The notes below the pieces were generated by a model that did not search any database, was not told where the DNA came from, and was given only the letters and a program-made list of their open reading frames with translations. A stretch of 64,000 nt of DNA, taken from the NCBI GenBank assembly GCA_002633025.1, contig NMRB01001066.1:135000-198999 (forward strand), written 5' to 3'. This stretch comes from Notospermus geniculatus. Its lineage: Eukaryota; Nemertea; Pilidiophora; Heteronemertea; Lineidae. The position numbers were made by a program, and so were the translations under genes. Positions 10,626 through 19,487 of this stretch are shown here, piece by piece (position 1 is the stretch's first letter; each line of letters opens with the position of its first letter).

Positions 10626-11329
10626 TGAGCAATCTGGGTCAAGTCATTCCCAAGTTGGAGGACTTCAATGATTGTTGGGTTATGCCGCCTGGCGGCCACA
10701 TTGGACGTCCAATCGGGCCAAAACATCACATGCACATAAAGGTCATCTAGAGGGAGCCACATAGCACATTTGAGCGCTCTGGGTCAAGTCGTTCCTGAGT
10801 TATAGCACATTTGATGATTTTCAGGTTACGCCACCTGGCGGCCATATTGGAAGTTTAATCAGGCCGAAATTTGACGTGCTTGTAAAGGTCACCTAGAGGG
10901 AGGTAAATATCAAGTTCGAGAACTCTGGGTCAAGCCGTTCCTGAGTTATAGCACTTGGTCGATTTTCAGGTTACGCCACCTGGCGGCCATATTGGATGTC
11001 CGATCGGACCGAAACTCGGTAGTTTTAAAGGTACTCCTCTAATACATGTTTATGCAAGATATGAAGATGCTCGGTGAAATAATGAAGACCTGTGGCAGGT
11101 TCGTCACTTTTGTCGAACTTTGACCTCTGTGACCTTGAAAAGTAGGTCAAATCAAAAACCCGTTATATATGTTATGTATCCTAATTAGATGCACCTATGA
11201 TAAAAATTTGGAGACGATCCAGTCATTAGTTCAGGAGTTATTGCACTTTTTGTGTTTTTGGTTTTGGCCACCTGGAGGCCAAGCCAAGAATCGAATCGGA
11301 CCGAAACTTGGTGTCATAGGTCATCTGAC
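10610..11329 (+). repeat. Tandem array, unit about 145-146 bp
   Basis: The landmark GCCRCCTGGNGGCC occurs at 10684, 10830, 10975 and 11268, giving spacings of 146, 145 and 293 (two units). Units carry CTGGGTCAAG, CCTGAGTTATAGCAC and GGACCGAAAC words. The array runs into an N-gap, so its true length is unknown. The last unit belongs to the same dispersed family as 6951-7170. Confidence 0.78.
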
Positions 11330-11404
11330 NNNNNNNNNNNNNNNNNNNNNNNNNNNNNNNNNNNNNNNNNNNNNNNNNNNNNNNNNNNNNNNNNNNNNNN
11401 NNNN
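11330..11404. other. Assembly gap (75 N)
   Basis: Run of N at the edge of the tandem array and followed by a C homopolymer, the typical setting of a sequencing or assembly failure. Confidence 0.99.
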
Positions 11405-12045
11405 CGGCTCGACTCTTCCCTCCCCCCCCCCCCCGTTTTCTTCATTATAACTAGTAAGGCCAAGACAGCCCTGGTGTCAGGACCACGATGTCATAACCGT
11501 ATCGGGAGGTAAGAAGTAGGAGAGCGATGCGATGAATACGAAAACAAAGTTGTTTTCTTGTGGAAGACCACAAATCACGGATATAATGAGAAACGGAGAG
11601 CTTTCACGATCATTAACAGCAACCAGAATATTCCTTTGTTGCATCTGCACAATGTCACCTGGAATTATCTGGAAATTGCACACCACCGAGTTGCATGAAG
11701 AAGAAAATAATCTTCGAGTAAAGATTAGAAACTGCTGGTTATTAATGCGTAGTGTCAACTTTGAAAGTCACCAACAAAACTGAACGCTGACCAAGCAATT
11801 TTCCTTAATAGTCGTGCAAGAACGGTGAAAATTGGAAACTTTGGCCCTGGGGAATAGAGCCTGGCGAACAAATCACTGGCAAACATGAGTTTTGAAATTC
11901 TGTACCGAATAAACTTTCTCAAATTCGAAAATGTAGGTGGATAAGCTAACGATGTGTATATCTCTGTTTACTCCTCGGGTGATGCCACGGTAATAATATT
12001 TATTAGATATCGGCTTAAGGCCATTATAAAGACGTTCGCTATCTG
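11405..12045. other. Unassigned stretch, weakly coding-like on minus strand
   Basis: No repeat recognised. A minus-strand open frame at 11477-11758 has an ordinary protein-like composition but no family I recognise, and no splice sites that I would trust. Confidence 0.3.
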
Positions 12046-12270
12046 TCACATTCGATTACTTGGCTGGGTAGGTCTGTCTCGGGTCATAGCGATAGCAATC
12101 ACATCATCAGGAACCATAAGTAATGTGGCATCAATATCATAAACCAATGCGTGGTTCGAGTTGACAACAGTCTTCTCCGACGGACAAAGAAAGTGACTCA
12201 AGATCAGTGGGATCTGACCAAGTGGATGACCGCGGCAGTTGTGGAAACGGTCTCTTCCACGACGCTTTTT
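12046..12270 (-). CDS. Candidate terminal exon or orphan reading frame, unknown function
   Basis: About 74 codons open to a TGA, reading KKRRGRDRFHNCRGHPLGQ at its start and ...DDVIAIAMTRDRPTQPSNRM at its end. On the minus strand the frame follows a pyrimidine-rich tract ending TTTTTTTTAAAAAG, which could act as a splice acceptor. Composition is protein-like, with charged and hydrophobic residues mixed, but I recognise no domain and no matching upstream exon. The frame remains open further 5-prime to 12372, where it becomes low-complexity. Chance or the relic of a transposon gene are both possible. Confidence 0.2.
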   Translation of the reverse strand, partial: KKRRGRDRFHNCRGHPLGQIPLILSHFLCPSEKTVVNSNHALVYDIDATLLMVPDDVIAIAMTRDRPTQPSNRM

Positions 12271-12344
12271 AAAAAAAAGTAGGCCGAATCGGAGTGAAAT
12301 GTGCCGCAGAGCAGTAGAGAGCAATATTGAAGAAAAAAATATTC

Positions 12345-12845
12345 TACGTATTATCATAAAGGAATCAAACACAAAGGTTCAACTTACAAATTTAGCATTT
12401 TATATATGTGGACAGTATCCCTTTTAAAACCCCAACAGATTTGCATTCTGACTCTTCTATATGATAGGCAAGACCCTTCTGCATGTTAAGTGCAAACTTT
12501 GTTAAATTCAGACTAGTTGATCTTATGATACAAAAGGACTGAATTAATGAGAACCCCACGAATGATGAGAGCACAGGGTCATCTGTGTACATTTTAAGAG
12601 CTAAGGTACATTTGCACATGGAACACTAATTGTACTGAAAATAGTCCTGTTATCATCAGAAATGGCATTCAAGGCATCAAATTCATGTACCCCACTAACA
12701 TAAAAAAGTTGAAGCTCCTGCTATTACGTAAAGCCAAAATTCAGGCAGTGAGAGACATCTGGCGGCAACACATGAAGTGTATCCCTCAGTTACTTCATCG
12801 TTCAGTTAAACCTTTATGTTTGATTCCTTTACGGTATTATGCGTC
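12345..12845. repeat. Inverted repeat pair, ~40-bp arms 430 bp apart
   Basis: ATAAAGGAATCAAACACAAA at about 12356 and its near inverse (TTTATGTTTGATTCCTTTAC) at about 12812. Outer ends and TSD are unclear, so this may be a MITE or a chance local inversion. Confidence 0.5.
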
Positions 12846-13427
12846 ACTGCCAATTCCTCAGCAATTTTTCAGTCTCACAGCATGAATCTTTATGGGCACA
12901 AATTGCAACCAGAGAGCTTTGTTACACTTTCGCGATGGATTTTTCATGTGTTTTATATCAGGTCTTTCATGCAACAAAAGCATGAAAGGATTGTCTGCCG
13001 AGTTTTTTCCTTAATCATAGGAACGCGGCATGAGTAATAGCGCAATCAAGGTCTCATTGTACAGTTTTCAGCGCATCATCAGGTAATCGGCATTCCTCAT
13101 CAGCAACCTCGTCCCCAGGGGTATAGTTCGCTTTCTGACAATATGGCGGTCGCGTCACTAACCCCTGATCCAATCAGTACCTTATTAGGCAAGACGAGTG
13201 TCTTTCAAATGCATTTACCCGGCGGCCAATTAATGAAGTATAGAAAAGCGCCACCCAGGGCACGATAATTTACCCACTGCGATGTACAGTAGTGTGCAAA
13301 ACTATTAGAACACTTGCTATGAACTGGAAAACGAAGTATTATTTCAATGAAATGACCCCAATGTAGCCATGAAACCACCGTTTCTTTCATTAATGGAACC
13401 TACAGCCATACTGATCGTGCATTATGA

Positions 13428-13630
13428 ATGTTCCAGAGACACCTGCATGATACCTTTGTCAATTTCTTGGGAACATACTGCATTTTGGAAATGTTGAATA
13501 ACTCTAAGGAAACTCTCCAGAATGAGCTTTAACGTGGAATAACATTGGGGTTGAAACTCTTAGGAAATACATAGACACAATGCCAGAAAGATGCGCTGCT
13601 GTGACTGCTGCCAAGGGGGAGGCATACTAA
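13428..13630 (+). pseudogene. Tc1-like transposase C-terminal remnant
   Basis: Tc1-family transposases cut and paste the element at TA sites in the nucleus. Only the tail survives here. The frame from 13428 ends ...EMLNNSKETLQNEL, then meets TAA at 13530-13532. One frame change later it resumes with WNNIGVETLRKYIDTMPERC and finishes ..AAKGEAY and TAA (13628-13630). The WNNI, DTMPERC and AKG-x-x-Y elements are the standard end of Tc1 transposases (family pattern: W-NI, SMP-RC-AVI-AKGG-T-Y). The catalytic DDE region is absent. The surrounding inverted repeats and TA sites agree with the assignment. Confidence 0.78.
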
Positions 13631-13761
13631 ATATTAGAGTAAAATGTAAAAAAAAGACTGGACTGATAAGTTCGTGGGTACAAGAATCTCAGCACCTTTG
13701 CCTTTACCTTTTGCAATGGCAGGGAAGTGAAATCCAGGGTCTGGGATCAAATAAAACATCA

Positions 13762-13869
13762 GGGGCCATATGCATAAAACATCTTAAGTGTAAAATTTCC
13801 CTTATCTTTTGTTTGGAACAATAGTTTAAGGGAAATTTTACGCTTAAGATGTTTTATGCATACGGCCCC
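13762..13869. mobile_element. Fold-back MITE, GGGCC-TATTCA family
   Basis: A 108-bp near-perfect hairpin: GGGGCCATATGCATAAAAC and its inverse, with inner arms AAGTGTAAAATTTCCCTTA. CAG precedes and follows if the ends are taken as GGGCC, giving a 3-bp TSD. Inserted into the Tc1-like element. Confidence 0.85.
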
Positions 13870-13882
13870 AGTTTCTTAAGAT

Positions 13883-14108
13883 ATATTGAGTTGAGAACCG
13901 AGCGCCAAATTCGGCATTATTGGTTCTATAGACAATATTGGGCGATTTTAATGTAATGCAGGAGGAAACCGGAGTGCCCGGAGAAAACCTGCGCTGTCAG
14001 AGAGAGTCGCCCTCTCTATCACATGAGACACGGACCCGACCGGGAATCGAACCCGCGACCTCAGAGGTGACAGGCGCCGATGTTTCCATTGCGCCACTCT
14101 GACAGCCC
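13883..14108 (-). mobile_element. SINE-D with 13-bp TSD
   Basis: Flanked by identical AGTTTCTTAAGAT at 13870-13882 and 14109-14121. On the minus strand the head reads GGGCTGTCAGAGTGGCGCAA (A box) and GCGGGTTCGATTCCC (B box). The body carries TTTTCTCCGGGCACTCCGG and TTTCCTCCTGCATTACAT, a block I recall from SINEs of several animal phyla. The long TSD shows target-primed retrotransposition. Only copy in the window. Confidence 0.87.
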
Positions 14109-14498
14109 AGTTTCTTAAGATTTGCCAAGTGTTCTAATATTTTTGCACACTACTGTATGGACGACGAACACCACTGGTAACATTTGATCAAGACGAACCA
14201 TGGGAATGGAATCCAACGAATCATGATATACGTGTCTGTCGTGTCTGTGTGTTTCTTTGATATCAGGTAAACAAGGATTTTTCACTTAAGTTAATTTGAT
14301 TAAATTCCTATTTTTATTTCTTAATCTCTATTTGTTCCTCCGGGTGGGAACGCTGATAGACTGTTGCGATGGTATCAATTTGTTTCGATTTATTACAAGA
14401 AAGGTTCATTTGATAAGACTATAGTAGTAGCGTCGATCGAATAGGCTGAAATATCAAGAAATGTAACTGCAGGTTGGCCTACAGGCAATGGTATTGTA

Positions 14499-14772
14499 CA
14501 TATTTGTATGTTTCCATCAGGGCCGAAGCCATAGCATTATTGGTCCTGGTAAGTATGGAAGAGGCCATCTCAAGCTACTCATGTTCCTCTCTTGGATGGC
14601 GTCTTTTACTTGTCCTTGCAAAGGAACAAGAAAGAAGGCACCACGGCGTATTGTCCCATACGACGGACGTGAAAAACCAGGGATTATATCCCATGCGGCC
14701 CAGGCTGGATTCGAACCTGCGACCTGCGCCTTGCTCAGCGGACCTAGCTGATAACCACTCGGCTATCAGGGG
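14499..14772 (-). mobile_element. SINE-A copy, full length
   Basis: Complete from the ATTTGTATG tail at 14500 to the tRNA head. The B box is complementary to 14705-14715 (GGATTCGAACC) and the A box to about 14752-14767. The head has a 4-bp insertion (CTAG) between the boxes compared with the 55.2-kb copy. A small MITE abuts its 5-prime end at 14769. Confidence 0.86.
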
Positions 14773-14896
14773 TGGTCGCATAGAAACTCCGCTAGCGATA
14801 GCGGAGCCCATCTGCCGATAGTGCTGTACATTTTTCCATGCATTTTAACACCGATAGGCTGTCGAAGCACTAGCGGAGATTCTATGCGGCTACCCC
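14769..14896. mobile_element. Small MITE, GGGGTGGTCGCATAGAA ends
   Basis: Arms GGGGTGGTCGCATAGAAAC and the inverse of GGGGTAGCCGCATAGAATC, continuing through TCCGCTAG. It is inserted at or very near the 5-prime edge of the adjacent SINE-A. TSD not resolved. Confidence 0.7.
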
Positions 14897-15275
14897 AGGA
14901 CTCTTCGACTCATCTTACAGGCAAAGTATTTGCAACTTACAGATCTGACTTCACCATTGGACACTAACCCTGACCCGAACCCATTAACCTGCAACCTTTT
15001 TACACCAATCATTTGCTGGCGGCAGAACGTTTTCTTAATGCACTCCTTCTCTAAAACCAACTTCCCGTCACATTCACTCACCACAGAGCATCGCTTCAGG
15101 TGGAAATTACTTGGGCTGGCAGCACCTTAAGGACAAGGTCACGGAGGTGAAGGCACTTTTAAATTTTCATGTTATTGTGTTTGTGATGCTGGACACTGTA
15201 TTTGGATTCTCTTGCGCTATCAGCGACAAGTGTTTGTAACGAGGTATGCATTGAACCCTTGCAGCTACTACATGT
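14897..15275. other. Unassigned stretch
   Basis: No gene recognised. The block CTAACCCTGACCCGAACCC near 14967 has an inverted relative at 34635-34655 beside GCAGGTT words, so it may be part of an unrecognised repeat. Confidence 0.35.
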
Positions 15276-16040
15276 ATATGGCACGGCTTAACTCGCCGGC
15301 CGTGGAGGATATCCTTTATGGACTACTGGTTTGCGCGTTGACAACAGCGCTAGAAGTTAAGCAACGTTGAACGCGATCACTGCGTTGATGGGTGACCGGC
15401 GCGCGTGCAATCGGGGCGTGCAATACATCTGGCAGACCTTCCCTGTCGAACCTGGAAAGTGCAGTTCCGCACTAAGACGCAGAGTGGCGCTCAGTGACTT
15501 GAGGACGAGTCATCGCTGTCCGAAGGGGGAGATGGTCCATTAAACCCCTTGGCCGAAACTACTATATGGCACGGCTTAACCCGCCGTCCACGGAGGATTT
15601 CCTTAAAGCCCGTGTCACACTGTGCGACTGAGGTGGGCGAAGCCCCGCGAACTGGAATGTACATACCTCTCTCTGTCATTACACTATTATGTCCAAAGGG
15701 GTGAGCACATGGTCCATGGACCATTTCATTCTAGTTTGCGGGGATTCGCCCGCCTTTATGGCCTAGTGGTTGGCGCGTTGGCCACAGCGCTAGAAGTTAA
15801 GCAACGTTGAACACGATCACTGCTCTGAGACGCAGAGTGGCGCTAAGTGACTCGAGGACGAGTCACCTCTGTCCGAAGGGGGAGATGGTGCATTGAACCC
15901 CTATAAAGTTGGTCGAAACTACTGTATGGCCACGGAGGATTTCCTTTATGGCCCAGTGGTTGGCGCGTTGGCCACAGTGCTAGAAGTTAAGCAACGTTGA
16001 ACGCGATCACTACGTTGATGGGTGACCGGCGCGTGCAGTA
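15276..16040 (+). mobile_element. SINE-5S array, three head-to-tail copies
   Basis: Unit 1 (15276-15562) has a degenerate A box and a 5S-like block at 15353-15397. Unit 2 (about 15564-15918) has a perfect A box TGGCCTAGTGG at 15759-15769; it is interrupted by MITE W and lacks the second half of the 5S block. Unit 3 (from about 15927) has an A box at 15949-15959 and a 5S block at 15983-16027, and stops abruptly near 16040. All share the word order A box, 5S block, GACGCAGAGTGGCGC, GGGGGAGATGGT. Confidence 0.83.
15606..15753. mobile_element. MITE W inserted in SINE-5S, right end lost
   Basis: Begins after TTA (15603-15605) with AAGCCCGTGTCACACTG and contains CCCCGCGAACTGGAATG and the ATGGTCCATGGACCAT palindrome. 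The last ~30 bp of the right arm are deleted, ending at CGCCCGCC before the SINE resumes with TTTATGGCC. Confidence 0.78.
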
Positions 16041-16379
16041 CAATGTACATTGATGGATTGCTCCATGCACTGGCTCACCCTATATGGAATGCCTATTTTA
16101 AAGACGAAAAGTGCACATTCCGCCGTCAGCAAAAGGACAATTGCTTCAACGCCTCTCTTCAGATATTTATAACGTATGATTTTATGGCACCTAATGGCCA
16201 TTAATACCCTTTTATAGCCATTTACCCGCAAGAAGTAGAGCAGTATTGGAATTTCAGCAGGTTTTGGTAAACCCTGATGGGAAAGAACGTCCGCAATCCT
16301 CCTCTCCATTTGTTCTTAAGCAGACATCGTCGGTGTGGCTATTTACTATTTACTGCTGCTGTTTGTCACGTTCCTCTAA

Positions 16380-16530
16380 GGCTGCTTTTCCACGAGACGT
16401 TTGCGGGCGCGGAATAGGAGGTGGGCGCGGGTGCGGGTGAAATAGCTAAAGGGAAATACGTTGGATCGATCTTTTCTACCCGCGTCCGCCTCCTATTCCG
16501 CGCCCGCAAACGTCTCGTGGAAAAGCAGCC
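16380..16530. mobile_element. Harbinger-type MITE with TAA TSD
   Basis: A 151-bp element with arms of about 60 bp (GGCTGCTTTTCCACGAGACG, TTTGCGGGCGCGGAATAGG) that are almost identical. TAA flanks both sides (16377-16379, 16531-16533). The very low divergence between arms suggests a recent insertion. Confidence 0.85.
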
Positions 16531-16805
16531 TAACACGGTTGGGAAATCACTTCCCGCTAAGTCGTTGATCGTTTAGGCCTCAGGCTACATCTGATTGAAT
16601 TCACCTAATCATTGCACTATAGGTAACCTACACGTAGTTACACTATAGAAGTTCTTCACCCACGTCACAACTCAACACAATTCAATTTAGCTAAATCGCA
16701 AAGCTTTGCTTTTCATGTGCATGTATTAAACTGTACTTACGCCTTCACGACCATCCATGATTATTGCCTGAAAAGGTGTACGGTTACAGTACAAACGTCG
16801 CTTAA

Positions 16806-17017
16806 GGCTGCCGTTCCATAGAGTTAACGTTTTCACTTTTCACTTTTCCCGTTTCTTTTTTCACGATCTTTCATTTAGGGTTGGTTCCTCAGAATTCACG
16901 CCCAAAAGAATGAGCATGTTCATTCCTCGAGTTACGGGTGATTTTCATTTATTCACGCATGAAATGAATCGTACTTGTCCGAAAGGTAGAAAAATGACGC
17001 CTATGGAACCCGCATCA
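16806..17017. mobile_element. Probable MITE, GGCTGC-GTTCCATAG ends
   Basis: GGCTGCCGTTCCATAGAG on the left and the inverse of GATGCGGGTTCCATAGGCG on the right. Ends and TSD are blurred. The GGCTGC start resembles the element at 16380 and that at 22974. Confidence 0.5.
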
Positions 17018-17639
17018 TAAGAAATACATTGTCCAATCTTGGGTTCACCCGTGAAACATGACAATTCACGCGTGAACTGTGCAAAAACCGTGACAACGCA
17101 GGGGTTCTGCTGGAATAATTTATTTTGTAGCCAAATCTGTAATTTTTTTAATTATTTTGAAGCTTTTTTCAACAATTCATTGTAATTCCTTTGGGAAATT
17201 TGTAGCCAATTAGTTATTTCCTTAGCCACTGAATAAAAATATTAGCAAATGGCTACAATGGCTACTGCCAGCAGAAACCCTGNCAGTAAAGTATCCAGTG
17301 TTGACAGGATTTCTTTCAAAAGACCCCGTGGACTAAAGTAATTTATCTGTGGTATTCAACACTTCCACAAAAGGACTCGTCACTGGTACTGCTAGTATCT
17401 TGTCGTTGATTTTCTGGCATCATGTGGTGCCTTTCATTTGTTTGCGCAAAAGTGTTGCTTGTAGATAAAAATAGACGGGTGCAGCATCCTGCCCCTAAAA
17501 AAAGTGTTCTCTGCCTTTTTCATAACTGCTGCAATACATTTTCTATTACAAAAGGGCGCTAACCCTGCCCTTCTCTCATTTCACCTGCCCTTTTCTTTGC
17601 TAATTCCCAAAGCCCCTGCCCTTTCAAATTTCTGGAAGA
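17018..17639. other. Unassigned stretch, contains a single N at 17283
   Basis: AT-rich. One undetermined base may mark a contig join. No gene recognised. Confidence 0.4.
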
Positions 17640-18100
17640 CGCTATAAACAGCAAGAGGGAAACATAGTAAAAGTAAAGTCGTCTCCGAATTTCGCAAATT
17701 TTCGACCCCAACCGGGTTCTTCCTAAAGCGGGTGATCCACTGTCGCGATTTTGGCTTGAGATGGGGTTGCGTTCCCTTGCGGTTACCTTATAAGGACTTC
17801 CGATTGCCATATAAGGTAACCGCAAGGGAACGCAACCCCGTCTCAAGCCGAAATCGCAACAGTGGATCACCCGCTTCAGACACTTTCTAGTAGAGATCCC
17901 AGAAGTGAAATGAAAATTGAAAGTGACTTCAGGGATCTCTACAAGAAAGTGGAAGACCTCGGTTGGGGTCGAAAAATTGCGAAATTCGGAGACGACATTA
18001 CTTTTACTATCATTTTGTGTGTCGTTTTTTCTGCTCTATGTTGGATATCAAGAGGAAAACATGGGGTTATTCACCGCCAAACAGATTGAATCTGTCAACA
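17640..18100. repeat. Compound inverted repeat built from two hairpin-family copies around a palindrome
   Basis: Two copies of the GACCCC-hairpin repeat face each other (17678-17723 minus, 17951-17996 plus). Between them lie a strong palindrome (17726-17876) and a second inverted pair (CTTTCTAGTAGAGATCCCAG near 17883 and its inverse near 17925). The arrangement could be one long-arm element invaded by another. Confidence 0.6.
17726..17876. mobile_element. Fold-back MITE, AAGCGGGTGATCCACTG ends
   Basis: A 151-bp hairpin: AAGCGGGTGATCCACTGTCG and its near inverse, with arms continuing through GGCTTGAGATGGGGTTGCG and TTCCCTTGCGGTTACCTTAT and a loop of about 20 bp. TSD not resolved. Confidence 0.75.
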
Positions 18101-18294
18101 ATAATTAACAATTCTGGTCATTTCAATAATTCAGTAGGTTTTCAGAAGCCACTTTCAATTTTCATTTCTGAAATGAAAGTAGCGTCGGGAACGTTCTTCT
18201 CACAAGAATATGGAATAAGGATAGTTGGATGCCAAACTGATGACGAGAATCAACAGTTTAAGGGGTAGTGGCCTGAGGGGAGGGGCCTTGACTT

Positions 18295-18790
18295 TAGTGA
18301 TTATCACGCAAGCGGCAGGTCACGGGCCATATGGGATTGATCATCCTGGCTCCTCATTCCGTCGCATGGGACAGTTAGCCGTGGTGCCTTGTACCTTGTG
18401 CCTTTGCAAGGGAAAGTAAAAGACCCCATCTAATAAAGAACACGAGTGGCCTGAGATGGCCTCTTCCGTACTTACCAGGGCCCTGACGGCAAAATCTTAA
18501 AGATAATGTATCATGACTCCATGATTGTTTACATTCAATGTTTGTGAACATGGATATTTACATTATGTTAATTTTGGACTTTTGGGACATGCCAAACCAC
18601 CAAATTGAATATTTTCGGTATCAAAATAATTTGTAGAGGGGCATGCCACCAAGAAATACTCATAGGACAAAGAAAAACTGGACACGACACAAACAAACGA
18701 AATGTAAATAAACAATGATTTTCGTGGCCCGCGAAAATATTCGTGGTACATTACCTTTAAATACAAATACAAATACATGTACAAGGGGAA
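18295..18790 (+). mobile_element. SINE-A copy split by a TTAA MITE
   Basis: The head keeps CAAGCGGCAGGTC, but the B box is deleted (GGTCACGGGCC joins directly). The body is intact to GGCCCTGACGGCAAAAT. The SINE tail resumes at 18761 (ATACAAATACAAATAC) after the element at 18501-18756. The MITE is therefore younger than this SINE insertion. Confidence 0.82.
18501..18756. mobile_element. TTAA-flanked MITE, copy 1
   Basis: TTAA at 18497-18500 and 18757-18760. Termini AGATAATGTATCA / inverse AGGTAATGTACCA. The interior (TTTTGGGACATGCC, AATATTTTCGGTATC) matches 40085-40336 in opposite orientation. TTAA TSDs characterise piggyBac and Kolobok elements. Confidence 0.86.
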
Positions 18791-19487
18791 GGAGATAAAG
18801 GTGTTGTTTGAAAGATCTTGAAAACCACTCGGCTATCACTCTTTAAGAAACCTGTTATTATTTCATGCCCTTTTACAATTGGTGGGCAGCAACTGGTTCC
18901 AGTACCACATGTCATAACACCTGCAATATCGCCAAGACAAAAAAAAAACGCAATTTACATTACTGGAACGATTGCTGTTCTTCCTGCACTGGTATTTTTC
19001 GCATGGACGCAACACAAGTTATTGACCATGTAATTACCTTTAGCGGTTTTTTCTGCTATTGTCCCGTGGCATGGGAAGAATTTTTTGCAGATATATTGGC
19101 CAAGACTAATTACACTTTTCGCGAAGAAAGTGATAAGCACAGAACTGTGGGAACCTTTTGATAATGAAGCGAGTTGTGTGCGTGCCAATGTCATTACTGG
19201 TCCTTTGATTGCTGGGTGTGCCTCAAGGTTGCAATAAAGATGTGTAGTGCCATCGCGGAGACGACTGCGAAACAATTTGATACCTGGCCGAATGACGTGT
19301 CATTTCCCGGTGTAACATCTGCTAAGGTATCCCCACTTCCCAGCGCTTCCTTCTTTGTGTCGGGAGCGCAGTGACAAATAGAGAGGATATGAGTGTATAG
19401 GGCAGATAAAATGAGGGGGCACTACCGTAACACAGAAACATGTAGATGTTACACCTGCCGCAATACTGTGGCGCAGTCTTGATAGCC
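18791..19487. other. Unassigned stretch with overlapping short open frames
   Basis: Open frames exist on both strands (18818-19033, 18865-19161, minus 18955-19275) but overlap each other. None shows a recognisable domain. Confidence 0.35.

Larger units (their letters stand above)
13285..14157 (+). mobile_element. Tc1/mariner-like element, degraded and multiply invaded
   Basis: Ends CAGTAGTGTGCAAAACTATT and the near inverse of it, each next to TA, match the form of Tc1/mariner inverted repeats (about 30 bp). Inside is the C-terminal end of a Tc1-type transposase with a stop and a frameshift (13428-13630). A fold-back MITE (13762-13869) inserted into the element, and SINE-D (13883-14108) inserted beside that. 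Without those two, the remnant is about 520 bp, so most of the transposase is lost. Confidence 0.82.

Noticed and set aside
11405-11436. Frames running through N-gaps at 11.3 and 53.3 kb
   Set aside because: Reading frames across unknown bases and homopolymers carry no evidence.
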